Counted from the first letter of the stretch, positions 1 to 11,728 are shown. The stretch is DNA of 64,000 bases from Phoenix dactylifera (GCF_009389715.1 NW_024068244.1:1-64000); one strand, 5' to 3'. The notes: generated from the sequence alone by a model not told the origin. Made by a program: numbers and translations.

Positions 1-626
1 GTGGTTAGGGCGTCGGTTCTGTTAGATCTTGTCCTGCCATTGGGCACGGCCGCGTGAAGAAGGCACAGGAGCGAGTCGAACTGATTCAAGCTTAACGAGT
101 CACCCACGAACATTATCTTCTTTCCTCTCCACCTCCTCAATAAGTCTCGACCATCAAATCTAAGACACCATCCTCAGACTCCCGTATTGGAAGGAGAGAT
201 GTGAGAAGGAAGGGGGGAGAAAGGATTGGTGACTCACCTTGGGAGGTAGCAGCCATTGGGATTCCACCTGTACTTGAGGTACATCATATCGGGGCGGCCA
301 AACTTGAGGCAATCGAACTCGCGGCGGATGAAGGGACAACTCGCTGAGTCGTAGAGAGGGTAGGACGAGTCGTAGACCCAGCTCCCATCGAACAGATCGC
401 ACGCGGGCGGGTTCAATCTGGCCACCGTCGCGCCCCACGAAGAGGCCACGAGGGCGAAAGAAACGCAGCGAGTAGGAGAGGAACACAGCGCATTTGCGCC
501 TTGGATCCCATGGAGGGAGAGCACGAGGAGAGACTGGAGAGGAGAGGCCAAGGAAAGAAACGAAGGAAGGAAGAGATTTCTGACGAAAAGCGACGGGGAT
601 GAGGCTGGGGCCTTAAAGGGATACAT
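1..626 (-). CDS. TBL38-like PMR5/PC-esterase protein, copy A, partial and probably frameshifted
   Basis: First member of the tandem TBL array, cut by the window start. Exon 1 ends at 238 and exon 2 begins at 159 and runs off at 1. The 78 bp intron has GT-AG ends and phase 2, as in copies B and C. Exon 1 carries the PMR5N motif ([20 protein letters not shown]) and exon 2 the GDS motif ([13 protein letters not shown]). The family is thought to move acetyl groups on wall polysaccharides in the Golgi. The start matching the paralogues is the ATG at 511-509 (MGSKAQ), but that frame stops after about 32 codons. The PMR5N frame is open only from an unrelated upstream ATG at 626. Between matching points of the signal-peptide region, copy A is 4 nt shorter than copy C, which explains the shift. 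It may be a pseudogene or use the upstream start. Confidence 0.7.
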
Positions 627-981
627 TCACCAGTTGCTCATGTAGACGCCTGTCTGTCTCGTGTTGGTTTCTCATTTTTGGCCTGACCTGAGTTTCGCAA
701 GAGAAGGTAAGTTGCGGAATGTGAACGTCAAGTTTGACGTAAAAGAATGGCTTCATCTCGAGCTTCTTTTGGTGGAAGTCAGGAGGCGTTCATAAAACTG
801 CTGCGTTTTCTTCCTTTAACCTACGCGCATTGAATTTTTGAGACAAATTTTGCCTTCAATAGTTACCAATAGTTCTTCTTCTTCTTCTTATTTTCAAACT
901 CCTATGAGAAAAGAAATCGATAGTTTTAGAACAATCTCAATTTTTTCAAGAAAAGAAAGATACTTTGAGGGTGCCTAGAAG

Positions 982-1129
982 TTCTTAACCCTGCATAACG
1001 TTGGCATGGAAACTCGGTAGGAAGCGGTTTGGGTCATCAGGTACGGTGACTTGAAACCAGTCTTCCTATAGAATTTCTTAACCGCGCATAACGTTGGCAT
1101 GGAATCTTGGGAGAAAGCGGTTTGGGTCA
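982..1129. repeat. 93 bp direct repeat, two copies
   Basis: The stretch starting ttcttaaccctgcataacg at 982 recurs at 1075 as ttcttaaccgcgcataacg. Both continue through gttggcatgga and end in agcggtttgggtca. The period is 93 bp, with several mismatches. It lies upstream of copy A. I see no gene in 640-1197; the rest is AT-rich sequence. Confidence 0.75.
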
Positions 1130-1197
1130 GCACCGATGGCGACCGCAACCATCCTTCAATGGTGATATGATCCAATGGGTTTAGGGGCTCTAACTCA

Positions 1198-2353
1198 AAG
1201 TTGACTCGACCTATTAGCAAGCCGCAATTGGCTGAGCCTGACAAGTTGGACCATATGGGCCGAGTAAATGGGTCAGGTCAGAAATTATCGTCCTCACTGT
1301 CCCAAACCATTTAAATCTTAACTTATCGGCCATATATATGATTAATAATAAAATAAAAGATGATTTGTGAAGCTCATAAACAATAAATCGATTTTAGTTT
1401 AAATATATTAAGGGGCTTTTGTTTGATATTCTTTTTTTATATAAAAAGTAGAAAAGAACCAATTTGGCTGGTTTCTAAAAAATACTAAGAATGCCAAGAA
1501 AATGTAGGAGAATGGATTCATTCTCAATAGGCCTCGGACCCATGTATCATAAAATCATAGGCTTTGTGCAGCGCGTATAATACATACTTATACCATTTTA
1601 ATATAATCGGAGCAAAATGGATACATATGACGTTGATATGCAGTTGATCAAAAACTATATTGAAAACTTAAAAACGGATCCAAATTTGCTCCATTTGATA
1701 AATAAGGATATGTAAAGCAGGTTCCAAATAATTGAGACAGACCCATATATCTAACTATGGTTATGGACAAAATCAAACCTGACAAATGAAGGGCTGTCAG
1801 TTAGGTAAACTGGCATCAAACACATTTGATGCACGTGAGGATCCAGATGAATGGTACAGATGCTCGAAAGAATGGCGACCCACAAGTTCACATATTGATA
1901 TCTGTCCCCGGTCTTCATACCTAAGCGCCATCTTTGTTATAAAAGAAAAAAATAAAAATAAATATCCATCAGCTCCATTTTAGCACGAGTTTTGAAAATC
2001 CACGATTGTAAACTTAAAGACCGCTGATTCAGGCAGATAAAAAAGTCCTTCTCGTCGGGCCCTGTTAATGAACGATCCATCTCAAACTTTTTTTTCAAAA
2101 AATAAACTTTTTTTTTTCTGAACAAAATAAGAGCAAAACCAATTCGTGCACTGAGAAACACTTATATTCCCATAAGGTGCCCTTATTGTCTCACTTTTGC
2201 ATTCCACGATAATTATTAGTGGAAAAGAAAATAGCAAACAACCCATGCAACTGATTCTAGTTATTAAACTTCTTCTTCCCCCATTTTACATGAAAATCTT
2301 CTCATTTGCCCCGCTTTCATATATTTGCCGAGGAAAAAAAAAAAAGAAATTGA
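1198..2353. repeat. 3' flank of TBL copy B, duplicated at 5878-6580 and 9318-9569
   Basis: From gttgactcgacctattagca at about 1200, the DNA matches 5878 onward almost base for base as far as 1854 (ending agatgaatgg). The match resumes near 2090 with the sequence around ataagagcaaaaccaa, which corresponds to about 9318 onward. The two flanks plus the genes they precede make the tandem unit. The 236 bp between 1855 and 2090 are missing from the copy C flank, where a transposon-like segment sits instead. No coding region is visible here. Confidence 0.85.
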
Positions 2354-4138
2354 TCAGTTCCATTCAAGAAGGGCAGCATTCAGCAATAGGTTCCATGTAT
2401 CCGGAACTCCAAGCCAGACACCAGTGCGTGCAATCACCCCCGCTGTACCGTCCCGGGTGACCATCTTTTCTGAGTTGCGTGAGGAAAGTTATGTCAAGCA
2501 AGTAGGACTGGCTTCGCCATAACTTCCCAAGACGCCCCGCACGATTGCTTTCCTGCGGAATTGGACCTCCGGGGTACGTCGTCGCCATCAGTGGCTCTGT
2601 TTGTCCGACGCAAGTTCTTCCCTCGCTCGCCCCAGTCCTCTCCACTGTCCCAATTAAAAACACAATAAAAGGAAAAGACGAAGGCAAGCAAGAACTTAAT
2701 TATATTCAGTATGAACCACGCTATGCTTTTCGTAGATAACTTCCAAATGGATATGGATGCCTCAACTTACTGCATGTGGATTGGGGGAATTCCGAAGTAG
2801 AAGACCTTCTTAGTGTTTGGATCAATGTTCGAGTCCACCCATCTGGCCCATGTGTTCAAAGCCTTCGCCATAGCCTCCGTGCGGTTCATGTCATTAAGTA
2901 TGTTGTTGCCATCCTGAATATAATCCCATCTGCACCATAAAATCCTACCGTCAAAAATTGCTGAAGTTGATCTGAGGGTAATGGAACGCAAGGAATCAGG
3001 ACGGTGAGATCTCACGGTCGGCCGGGATTGCTGCGGTTCCACCAAAGAAACGAGTTGAAGATGAGAACATCTGCGCCCAGCCAGTCCTGCCCATTTTGTT
3101 GCACGGAGTCGAGCTTCAGGACTCTCCCTATCTTCTCAGGGACAATGTCCACCAGATACTGTGCGAGGAAGCGAGTCACCGTGACGTTGTAGTCCTGCAG
3201 CAAGACCGCTGATTAGAGAGTGAAAGGGTGAGAGATATTGGTGTCAGAGGGTTAGCGCTCGTCGGTAATGCTACGGAGCCCAATCATGGCACCCACTAAA
3301 TTTCCTCCATATCTGGCATGTGGTCCTGAACATTTAGTTTGGTACCATATTTAGTACTAGGAAAATTTATCTCACGTGGCATGTCCCTTTCCTTTCTTTC
3401 CCAAGAAAAAGATGATTTCTTAAAAATTAAAGTCAATTAACTCGCTTCGATTGAAAAAAAAAGAAGAGAAAAAGATAGGGATACCAACCTTAAAGTGAAC
3501 ACTACCGGACGGGTCACTGTAAGAAACGGAAGTATTAGGTACTGCCGCATGTAGCAAGCAGGCGAGCGAGTCCCGCTGGTTCTTACTTATTGAATCCCCC
3601 ACGAACGTTATCGTCTTTCCCCTCATTCTCTGCAAGAAATCCTCGCCATCAAATCTGCACAGCAATGAACATTGAGATCCATCCCAAGTCGCATGACGAT
3701 CCCATGTTCAAAGCAAATGGCGTAGTAGGATGCAAGAAGGTTAGATTTTATCAAACTTTTGACATGACGCAAGGCGGATCCATGTCTCGATTGTCTTATT
3801 TCATACAAGATTAATAGAGATAGCACCATAAGAGTAAGAACCAACCTTGGGAGATCGCAACCATCGGGCTTCCACCTGTACTGGAGGTACTTCCTATCAG
3901 GCCGGCCGCTCTTCAGGCAGTCAAACCCGATACTACTGATAAACGGACAGCTCGCCGAGTCGTAGAGAGGGTATGACTCGTCGTAGACCCAGCTCCCTTG
4001 GAACAGGTTGCATTCGGCCAAGCTCCCTCCCCCGTTCGAACTCCCCACTATTACGCCATGCGAGGAGGCCACAAGGAGTGCTAAAAGAACGCAGTGGAAT
4101 AGGAGAGGACCGAAGCCCATCCTCGCTTTCGACCCCAT
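2354..4138 (-). CDS. TBL38-like PMR5/PC-esterase protein, copy B, last exon disrupted
   Basis: Five exons by comparison with copy C: 4138-3846, 3654-3489, 3194-3016, 2929-2771 and 2644-2354, all with GT-AG introns in the same phases. Exon 1 encodes a signal peptide or anchor ([20 protein letters not shown]) and PMR5N ([20 protein letters not shown]). Exon 2 carries the GDS motif ([20 protein letters not shown]). Exon 5 still shows [19 protein letters not shown] and DCTHWCLA, the DxxH catalytic block, but in different frames. Exon 5 is 291 nt against 286 nt in copy C: five separate one-base insertions near 2410, 2505, 2520, 2542 and 2613. Exons 1-4 are in frame. As written, the protein would lose its catalytic C-terminus. 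Either it is a recent pseudogene or the assembly has indel errors. The family is thought to O-acetylate wall polymers in the Golgi. Confidence 0.8.
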
Positions 4139-4690
4139 GGAGAGAGAGAGAGAGAGGGAGAGAGAAGAACTGCAGGGAGGAAAGGCAAAGGACGGGGGAT
4201 GGTTAGCGAATTAGTTTTCAGATTATTTAATAACCGCGAGGGCAGTAACTTTCCTCTTTTTATAGAATGACTCGATAAGATATCTGGAGACAGGTAACGG
4301 AAGATAATATTTTTTAATACATTAATTTCTTTCTTTTTTTTTAATACATTACCGTTGCTTTTCTTTCTTTCAAAGCACTGCATCGTTTTTTTCATCAATT
4401 GCAGATATGTCCATGAATGGAATCTCAATTTTTTCTGTGTGTCTACGAGAAAAAATAAAACTGTTTGAACATTTATGGGAATTTATGACAGTCGATAAAT
4501 TATTCTTTGGTCAGCTTTAAAGTCTATTTATTTGGTGGCTAATTCCAACTTTAAGTTTCATTTCACAATTCTTCCTTTCAAATGGAGTCACAGTTCTGAA
4601 ATCTAAGAATACAGAAGGTCTCTCATGCCACAATTTATTGTGAATTTAATTTTTGTATTATCATGAAAGAGAGAGATCTATAATGGGAAC
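4139..4690 (-). promoter_or_regulatory. 5' flank/promoter of TBL copy B
   Basis: This stretch is conserved with 11641-12110 (copy C) and very closely with 12994-13520 (orphan fragment). It begins with a GA-rich leader just upstream of the ATG. About 90 bp upstream is a degenerate TATA-like TATTAAA (plus 4226-4232). Conservation across three units marks it as part of the tandem unit. The activity is inferred. Confidence 0.5.
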
Positions 4691-5877
4691 AATAAAAAAT
4701 TTTTAGGACGCCCTTAAAGTCTGAAAAAGCTATGCAAATTCTTGCGTTCGGTACTCAAAACATGAAGGAGTTCTTAAAGCTTTCTTTTAAAGATAAATAA
4801 AATAATCTCTCTTCTGTTTACCATATCCAATAAAAATGAAATCATTAATGCCATCAAAACATAATGGCACAATATTTGATCCTTATTTCCGGATTGGCGC
4901 ATGATTTGAGTATATATTTTTTTATGACTGACTTGTTCTTTAAATTTTGGAAAATGTGAAATCAGGTATAATAATTCGCTAGTGCATCCGTACGCACAAG
5001 AGTGGATCGCAATTCATTAAACTTGGTGTAGCCAGCTCGACAATTCTGATACTACTCTTCTTCCTCTGAGCAAAATTTGTCAAATACTAACTTAGTTAAA
5101 CAACTTGAGGTAGAATTCACAAGATTGGCCTGTTAGACCATTCCTATTCAGTATTAGAATGATAAAAAAAAGTTTCTATACCACTTAATTTGTCAATAAA
5201 TGCACTCAGATTCATTTCCAAAGTTTGGTAACTAGGACAAATAAGTTTTGCATTGCCTGCCACCTGGAAGCTAATTTCCTTTCCAAATATAAATGCACTA
5301 GTCCTTTTAGACGGAAGGAGGATGTTGTCCACTAGTGACATGTGATCCTTTTAGTTGTATAATATATAGTATACTATTTCACCGCACGTTTCCCCCCTCC
5401 AAAAGGAAAGCCCGCTATATGGACAAATTCCATGGCATAATTGAAATGTCATACAGTTTTTACGAGTATTATATTAATTGGTTTTGTTTTAATTAAAACC
5501 CTAGAAATCTCTTATGGGCTTAGCGAATCTTGCGGCGACGAAAAGCATATGACAAATTAATTATTTATGAGATTTGCCTTACAAAATGGTTCGCCAGACA
5601 TATAACATTCACAAGGGAAAGAGAAGACAACAAGAAGAAAAACTGAAGGGAGAAAAGAGACAAAGAAAAGGGAGAAAAAATTGACGGTTGCGAAGGGTCG
5701 AGCCAGCCAACCGAACACATGATCGGACTTTTTCCGAGGGAAAAACCCAGCTATCTAATTCCAAGGATGAACCCAGCCAGAGTCTCGTCCCAGAAACAAA
5801 TAGCAACACAGGAAACAGAATAAAAGGAGAGACAATTGAAATAGAAATATATGATCCTATTATACTTGCATCCATAA
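4691..5877. other. AT-rich spacer between tandem TBL units
   Basis: No coding region is supported. The sequence is mostly AT-rich with a purine-rich stretch (about 5610-5680). The small reading frames at 5144-5341 and 5609-5905 have no domain signature. Confidence 0.5.
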
Positions 5878-6580
5878 GTTGACTCGACCTATTAGCAAGT
5901 CGCAATTGGCCGACTCTTGCTCGACTTTAAATCTGACAGGTTGGACCAGATGGGTCAAGTAAATGGGTCGTGTCGGAAATTATCGTCCTTTTCGTCCCAA
6001 ACCATTTAAATTTTAACTTATCGGCCATATATAGTTAATAATAAAATAAAAGATGATTTGCGAAGCTCATAAACAATAAATCAACTTTAGTTTAAATATA
6101 TTAAGGAGCTTTTGTTTTAAATTTTTTTTTTAAATAAAAGGTAACTTATCAACACATTCAAATTCTGCCGTTTCATTAAGAACCCAATTGGCTAGTTCCT
6201 AAAAAATACTAAGAATGCCAAAACAAATGTAGAAGAATGGATTCACTCTCAGTAGGCCTCAGTCCCATGTATCATAAAATCATAGGCTTTGTTATGCGCA
6301 CATAATACATACCTATACCATGTTAATATGATCGGAGCAAAATAGATACATATCATGTTGATACGTAGTTGATCAGAGAATATATTGAAAACTATAAAAT
6401 GGATCCAAATTTGCTCTATTTGATAAATAAGGATATGTAAAGCCGGTTCTAAATAATTGAGACAGACCCATACATCTAATTATGGTCATGGACAAAACCG
6501 AACCTCACAAAATGAAGAGCTGTTAGTTAGGTAAACTGGCATCAAACACATTTGATGCATGAGAGGATCCAGATGAATGG
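5878..6580. repeat. 3' flank of TBL copy C, left part of the duplicated flank
   Basis: Matches 1198-1854 from gttgactcgacctattagca to gatccagatgaatgg. Differences are scattered substitutions and small indels (for example about 20 extra bases near 5920). The match breaks sharply at 6580, where an unrelated transposon-like segment begins, and resumes at about 9318. Confidence 0.85.
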
Positions 6581-9317
6581 CTACTGTAATACCCTAGAAA
6601 AAATAAAAGGGCTCATGGGCCAGCCCGAAGGGGCCAGGCCCAGCCCAACTCGTTACCAGCCCGGTCCCGTAGGTTTGTGGGCCGGCCCGAAAGGGGCTAG
6701 GCCCGCCCGATCGTGCACTGTGGCACGGTCCAGGTGGGGAAGAAGACTCCCATCAGAGTCTTCTTCCTCTCCAATTCCGACAGAAAAGGTGGCTAACCGA
6801 GGGCAAATCGAGTTCAAATCAAACTTGGAGAACTTGCCTATATATCTCTCCTTCTCCTCAGATTTCCACTGCCAAAATCACCAGAAACTGCCGCCGATTT
6901 CAAGTCCTCCTCTCCGAGTCTTCTCCTCGATTCCTCATCGGAAACCTCGCCAGATCGTCGCCGGACTGAGGTAAGACCGAAGCCACCCTCCTCTCTTCTT
7001 CTTCTATTTATCTAGCCATCGACTTTCTTTGAATTAAGCTGACAAATCACCAGAATTTTATCCAAAGATAGAGCATTCTGTCCTGGCCTCTTTTCTTCCT
7101 TGTTCATCATCGTCGGTAGCCGAAATTCGGCCATTTTTCATCGTCATCTAGGATCCTAATAAAATGTAGCTGTTGATTAGTAGGCTGGCCAAGATCTAGA
7201 CCGAGTTGCCTTCCACCTTCTTCGGGTTCTTCACCCTTCTTTCTTGTGCTGGCCAACCACCATTGCCAGCAGGACCGCGGCCGACGGGCCGCTAATGGCC
7301 ACCATCATCGAGGCTGGCCATCATGGCTGTCACCCCCTCTGATCTAAAGAAGAAAATGAGAGATGGGCTCTCCCCTATTTTGGAGTAGAAGAAGAGAACG
7401 CCTTTCTTCTTCCTCTCTCCCCTCTCTCTTTCTCTCTCCTCTCTCCTCTCTCTCTTTCGCTCTCTCTCTTTATGGAATTCTCTCTACTAGGACTTTTTTC
7501 TCTATTGACTTTCTCTCTCTATCTAGATTGTTTTCCTTTCTTTGTGTGTTTCTGTGGACCCAGTAGGAGGGTCCTAGATGTTTTCATGGTGGGTCCGAAT
7601 CGATCCCAATAGAGGATCCTAGATTAATGTCGTTACGACCACCTATCGCATTAGCCTTACCTTGACCATTGTCGAATACCATTGAACTATTTCATTATGA
7701 ATCTCTAATGTGTTACCTGTACCATGATTTGATTCTCGTTTCATGATTTGACTAGCTTGATTGGCTAGAGTGGACTGATCTGGATCGCCGGACACTGTTG
7801 CCTAGTCGACCTTGTCGATCCTGCACCCGACTGTTGTCAGCCACCATTGGACCTATAATTGATAACTCCTGATCTGTTCCCTTGATTTGATATATGATTC
7901 TTGATCGGATGAATTAAATTATATTGTGCTGACTAATTTGAATAATTGGGCGTTGTTATTTAGTTTGCCTCATACATCTTCCTATATAAATCTATTTTCA
8001 TGGTCGGCCCTAATTTTGTATGGGGATACATTCATCCGGGCAGGGAGAAGCCCAACGGAATCTTGTACTATAGTTTTTCTCTCTTTTTATTAGTACTTTC
8101 TCTCTCTAACTCAATCCAGAGAGATCATTAGTGGTGAGGATCGCTGGAAGCCTGGATAGTTCTGGGATGCTACATGATGATGGACCCCTTTAGTGGATCA
8201 GTAGAGGGTTTTAGGTTATTGGATACTTCGGATAATTTTTGATGTTGACCTGGTTTTGTAAGAGAACAATCTTTTGGACAAGAGGATATTGAGTAGAGTT
8301 CTGCGCACCCCAGTCCATAGATTGCGGTAGTCTGTCTGGGTTGGCAGCAAAGATGTAAGAATCTTTGTATACTAACCTGCATGATATAAATATTTTTGTA
8401 CCTATATATGTATAATATATTATGATCCAAATTTTTTGTACCTATATATGAATGATATGATATGATTCAGATAAGTAAGAAGCAAGAATGATTTTATGAT
8501 GATTTTAGTATTAAATCATATTTTGATAATTTTTTGCTTTTGATTGATAGTATGATAAATGCATATATGAGCATAAATTATACATACATAATCAGACTAA
8601 TGGATATGGTGCTCTGAACTAACCATATTATATTGGTTGCCCCATCACGAGCTGGAAATGTGACCATGGTTAGTTTAAGCCAAAAATAAAGTTTTAAAAG
8701 GAATTGATGTGTGGATGTGAACTGATTAAATGAATAAGGATTTTGGGCTTATCTCGTTACTGGTTGCCCCATCATAGGCTGAAAATGTGATATTATTGAT
8801 TACCCCGTCACAAACTGAAAATGTAAAACTACAGTTTGCCCTATCACAGGCTGAAAATGTAATAGTATTGATTGCTCTGTTACAGGCTAAAAATGTGAAA
8901 CTACTGGTTGCCCCATCACAGGCTGAAAATGTGAAACTATCGATTGCCTCATAATAGGTTAGAAATGTGATACTATTGATTGGCCCGTCACATGCCAAAA
9001 ATGTGATACTATTGATTTCTCTGTTACGAGCCGAAAACGTGACCGAAATTTAGCCCAAAGTCGAAAAGATAATTAATCTGGATCAAGTAAAAAAGAATTG
9101 GAATGAAAAGCATTGAAAATATTAATGAAGATTTATGAAATATCATATACTATATCACTTTTGAGCGGCTGGATTTCTATTAATATTTGATGTATATATT
9201 TATACCGATTGTTCGAGCATTATCGATAGTCGGTTTGTAATTTCGTGATATGCGCAATGATTTCTTACAATTTTCAAATTTATATTATTATTGTATTAGT
9301 ATGGAACCTTCTCTTTT
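6581..9317 (+). mobile_element. LTR-retroelement-like fossil, probably a lone LTR or LTR-derived remnant
   Basis: The boundaries come from the break in the duplicated 3' flank. The segment starts close to TGTAATACCC (6585), a typical plant LTR start. Promoter-like features follow: TATATA at 6839-6845, then a C/T-rich leader and a GAGGTAAG donor-like site near 6970. A long CT-rich tract lies at 7390-7530. No gag, protease, integrase or reverse transcriptase is visible, so it is a broken, non-coding remnant. The superfamily cannot be set from this alone; Ty3/gypsy is a guess. It inserted after the TBL units duplicated, because the copy B flank lacks it. Confidence 0.45.
8630..9045. repeat. Tandem array of about 40 bp units
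   Basis: About eight diverged units follow one another, each containing a variant of gccccatcacaggctgaaaa followed by tgtgaaactactgatt. The spacing is about 38-42 bp. The array is inside the LTR-like fossil. The open minus-strand frame across it (8726-8998) is a by-product of the repeat and not a gene. Confidence 0.8.
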
Positions 9318-9569
9318 CCAAACAATAACATTTTTTTTTATGAAGAAAATAAGAGCAAACCAATTTGTGCACTGAGAAACACTTACATTCCCATTTAGGT
9401 GTCCTCATTGTCTCACTTTTGCATTCCACGATAATTATTAGTGAGAAAAGAAAATAGCAAACAACCCATGCAACTGATTCTAGTAATTACACTTTTTCTC
9501 CCCCATTTTACATGAAAATCTTCTCATTTGCGACGCTTTCATATATTTCCAGAGGGAAAAAAAAGAAAT
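9318..9569. repeat. 3' flank of TBL copy C, right part of the duplicated flank
   Basis: Matches 2090-2353, including caactgattctagt and catgaaaatcttctcatttg. It probably contains the 3' UTR of copy C, which is read leftward from its stop codon at 9572-9570. Confidence 0.8.
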
Positions 9570-11640
9570 TCAGTTCCATTCAAGAAGGGCAGCATTCAGC
9601 AATAGGTTCCACGTATCCGGAACTCCAGCTAAACACCAGTGCGTGCAATCACCCCCGCTGTACCGTCCCGGGTGACCATCTTTTCTGAGTTGCGTGAGGA
9701 AAGTTATGTCAAGCAAGTAGACTGGCTTCGCCATACTTCCCAAGACGCCTCGCACTATGCTTTCCTGCGGAATTGGACCTCCCGGGTACGTCCTCGCCAT
9801 CAGTGGCTCTGTTTGTCCGACGCAAGTCTTCCCTGGCTGGCCCCAGTTCTCTCCACTGTCCCAATTAAAACCACAAGTAAAAGACGAAAGCAAACAAGAA
9901 CTTAATTATATTCAGTATGAACCATGCTATGCTTCTTCGTAGACAACTTCCAAATGGATATGGTGCCATAACTTACAACAGGTGGATTGGGGGAAGTCCG
10001 AAGTAGAAGACCTTCTGTGTCTTTGGATCAATGTTGGAATCCACCCATCTGGCCCATGTGTTCAGAGCCTTCGCCATAGCCTCCGTGTGGTTCATGTCTT
10101 TAAGTATCTCGTTGCCATCCTGAATATAGTCCCATCTGCACCATGCAATCCTAGGGTCAAAAATTGCTGAAACAGATCTGAGAGTGATGGAACGTACGGG
10201 ATCAGGATGGTGGGATCTCACGGTCGGCCGGGATTGGTGCGGTTCCACCAGAGGAACGAGTTGAAGATGAGAACATCTGCGCCAAGCCAGATTTGCCCAT
10301 TTTGTTGCACGGAGTTCAGCCTCATGACATTCCCTATCTTCTCAGGGACAATGTCCACCAGATACTGTGCGAGGCAACGTGACACCGTGATGTTGTAGTC
10401 CTGTAACCATAAATCTATTTAGCAGACAAAAGGGCGTGAAAAACGAGTCAGATCGAACGGTAGGCAGCTCTCTTATCTCCGTGACACCGGGATAAATAAA
10501 AGCTATCTGTCTCTAAGATGAATGATATGGCGACTATTCATGATGGTACAAAATTCTGCAGTCAACTTAATGCCTGCAATCCCAATCCAAAGTATATTGG
10601 TGTACAGCAGTAATTCTTGGTGATATGCGGTCTTGGAACTTCTTTTTGTACCATGTTTCGGCTCTGCCAGAATTTTGGGTTAAGTATTTTGGGTATATTG
10701 CACCATAATGACATGCAGTATATCTTCGATGAGTGTAAATTAGGCGGTGCAACAGGGTGACACTCCTCCCTTCAGAGAGAATGGTTTATCTATAGATATC
10801 AAGACATGAAGAATTTATTTTACGTGGCATGTCCTTTTCTTTCTCAAGAATTAAATTAAAGTCAAGTGAATCTTTAATTTAAAACAAAAGGGCAAAAAAA
10901 AAACTGGGATACGAACCTCAATTCTATAACTAGTGACCGGGTTTTTATAGGACCTTTTAAACTTAGCATTGGGTGCTGCCGCATGCAGCAAACAGAGGAG
11001 CGAGTCCCGCTGATTCAAACTTATTGAATCCCCCACGAACATTATCGTCTTCCCCCGCATTCTCTCCAAGAAATCCTTGCCATTGAATCTACACAAACAT
11101 TGCACCAATGAACATTTAGATCCATCCCAAGTCACTCAATTCGACGCAACAAGATTAGATATCAATTTCTGAAATCTAATCTATGATTTACTTTTAACTA
11201 AAAGGTAAGCTAAACGCACAGCATAAGCAACAACACTCAATTGTATATTTCATGGATGATATCTAAACAAATATATTATATTAGGCATTAACAATTTATT
11301 TCAAAGAAGATTGATTGAGATAGCATAAAAGGTTACGAGCCAACCTCGGGAGCTCACAGCCATCGGGCTTCCACCTGTACTTGAGGTACTTCGTATCGGG
11401 CCGGCCACTCTTCCGGCAATCGAAATCGATTGTACTAATTAACGGACAACTCGCCGAGTCGTAGAGAGGGTATGACTCGTCGTAGACCCAGCTCCCTTGG
11501 AACAGGTTGCACCGGGCCAAGCTCCCTGATCCCCCTTTCGAACTCCCCACTATTACGCCATGCGAGGAGGCCACAAGGAGTGCTAAAAGAACGCAGTGGA
11601 ATAGGAGAGGACCGAAGCCTATCCTCGCTTTGGACCCCAT
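9570..11640 (-). CDS. TBL38-like polysaccharide O-acetyltransferase/esterase (PMR5N + PC-esterase), copy C, intact
   Basis: Exons 11640-11345, 11088-10917, 10400-10222, 10135-9977 and 9855-9570 give an intact 1092 nt frame (363 aa). All introns are GT-AG. Residues 1-30 are a hydrophobic signal/anchor ([20 protein letters not shown]). PMR5N follows ([20 protein letters not shown]), then GDS at 118-120 ([20 protein letters not shown]), and DxxH at D338/H341 ([15 protein letters not shown]). Length and intron positions suit the TBL38-43 group. Members of the wider family transfer or remove acetyl groups on wall polymers in the Golgi or wall. The substrate here is unknown; Arabidopsis TBL38 has been linked to pectin deacetylation. 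The start is supported by the same MGSKA start in copies A and B. A TATA box lies at 11722-11728. Confidence 0.92.
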
Positions 11641-11721
11641 AGAGAGAAAGAGAGAAAGACCGCAGGGAGGGGAGGCAAAGAACGTGAGGTTGTTGATGAA
11701 TTAGCTATCAGGTATCAGGTC

Positions 11722-11728
11722 ATTTATA
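11722..11728 (-). promoter_or_regulatory. TATA box of TBL copy C
   Basis: TATAAAT on the minus strand, about 85 bp upstream of the ATG at 11640, within a flank conserved with copy B. The position suits a plant core promoter with a short leader. Copy B and the orphan fragment have TATTAAA at this place instead. Confidence 0.5.

Noticed and set aside
160-486. 108 aa minus-strand frame overlapping TBL copy A
   Set aside because: It overlaps the PMR5N exon in another frame and runs through the intron; it shows no family features.
6585-8173. Exact LTR ends with a 5 bp gctac duplication (6580-6584 and 8168-8172)
   Set aside because: The right end would not finish in CA, and the flank comparison shows foreign sequence continuing to about 9317, so the match may be chance.
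8726-8998. 90 aa repetitive minus-strand protein (CDGAxSSFTFSA-like repeats)
   Set aside because: It is a translation of the 40 bp DNA repeats, which follow a DNA period and not a codon-conserved pattern.
8634-9045. Possible CRISPR-like array
   Set aside because: The units are directly adjacent and diverged with no unique spacers, in a plant genome; it is an ordinary tandem repeat.
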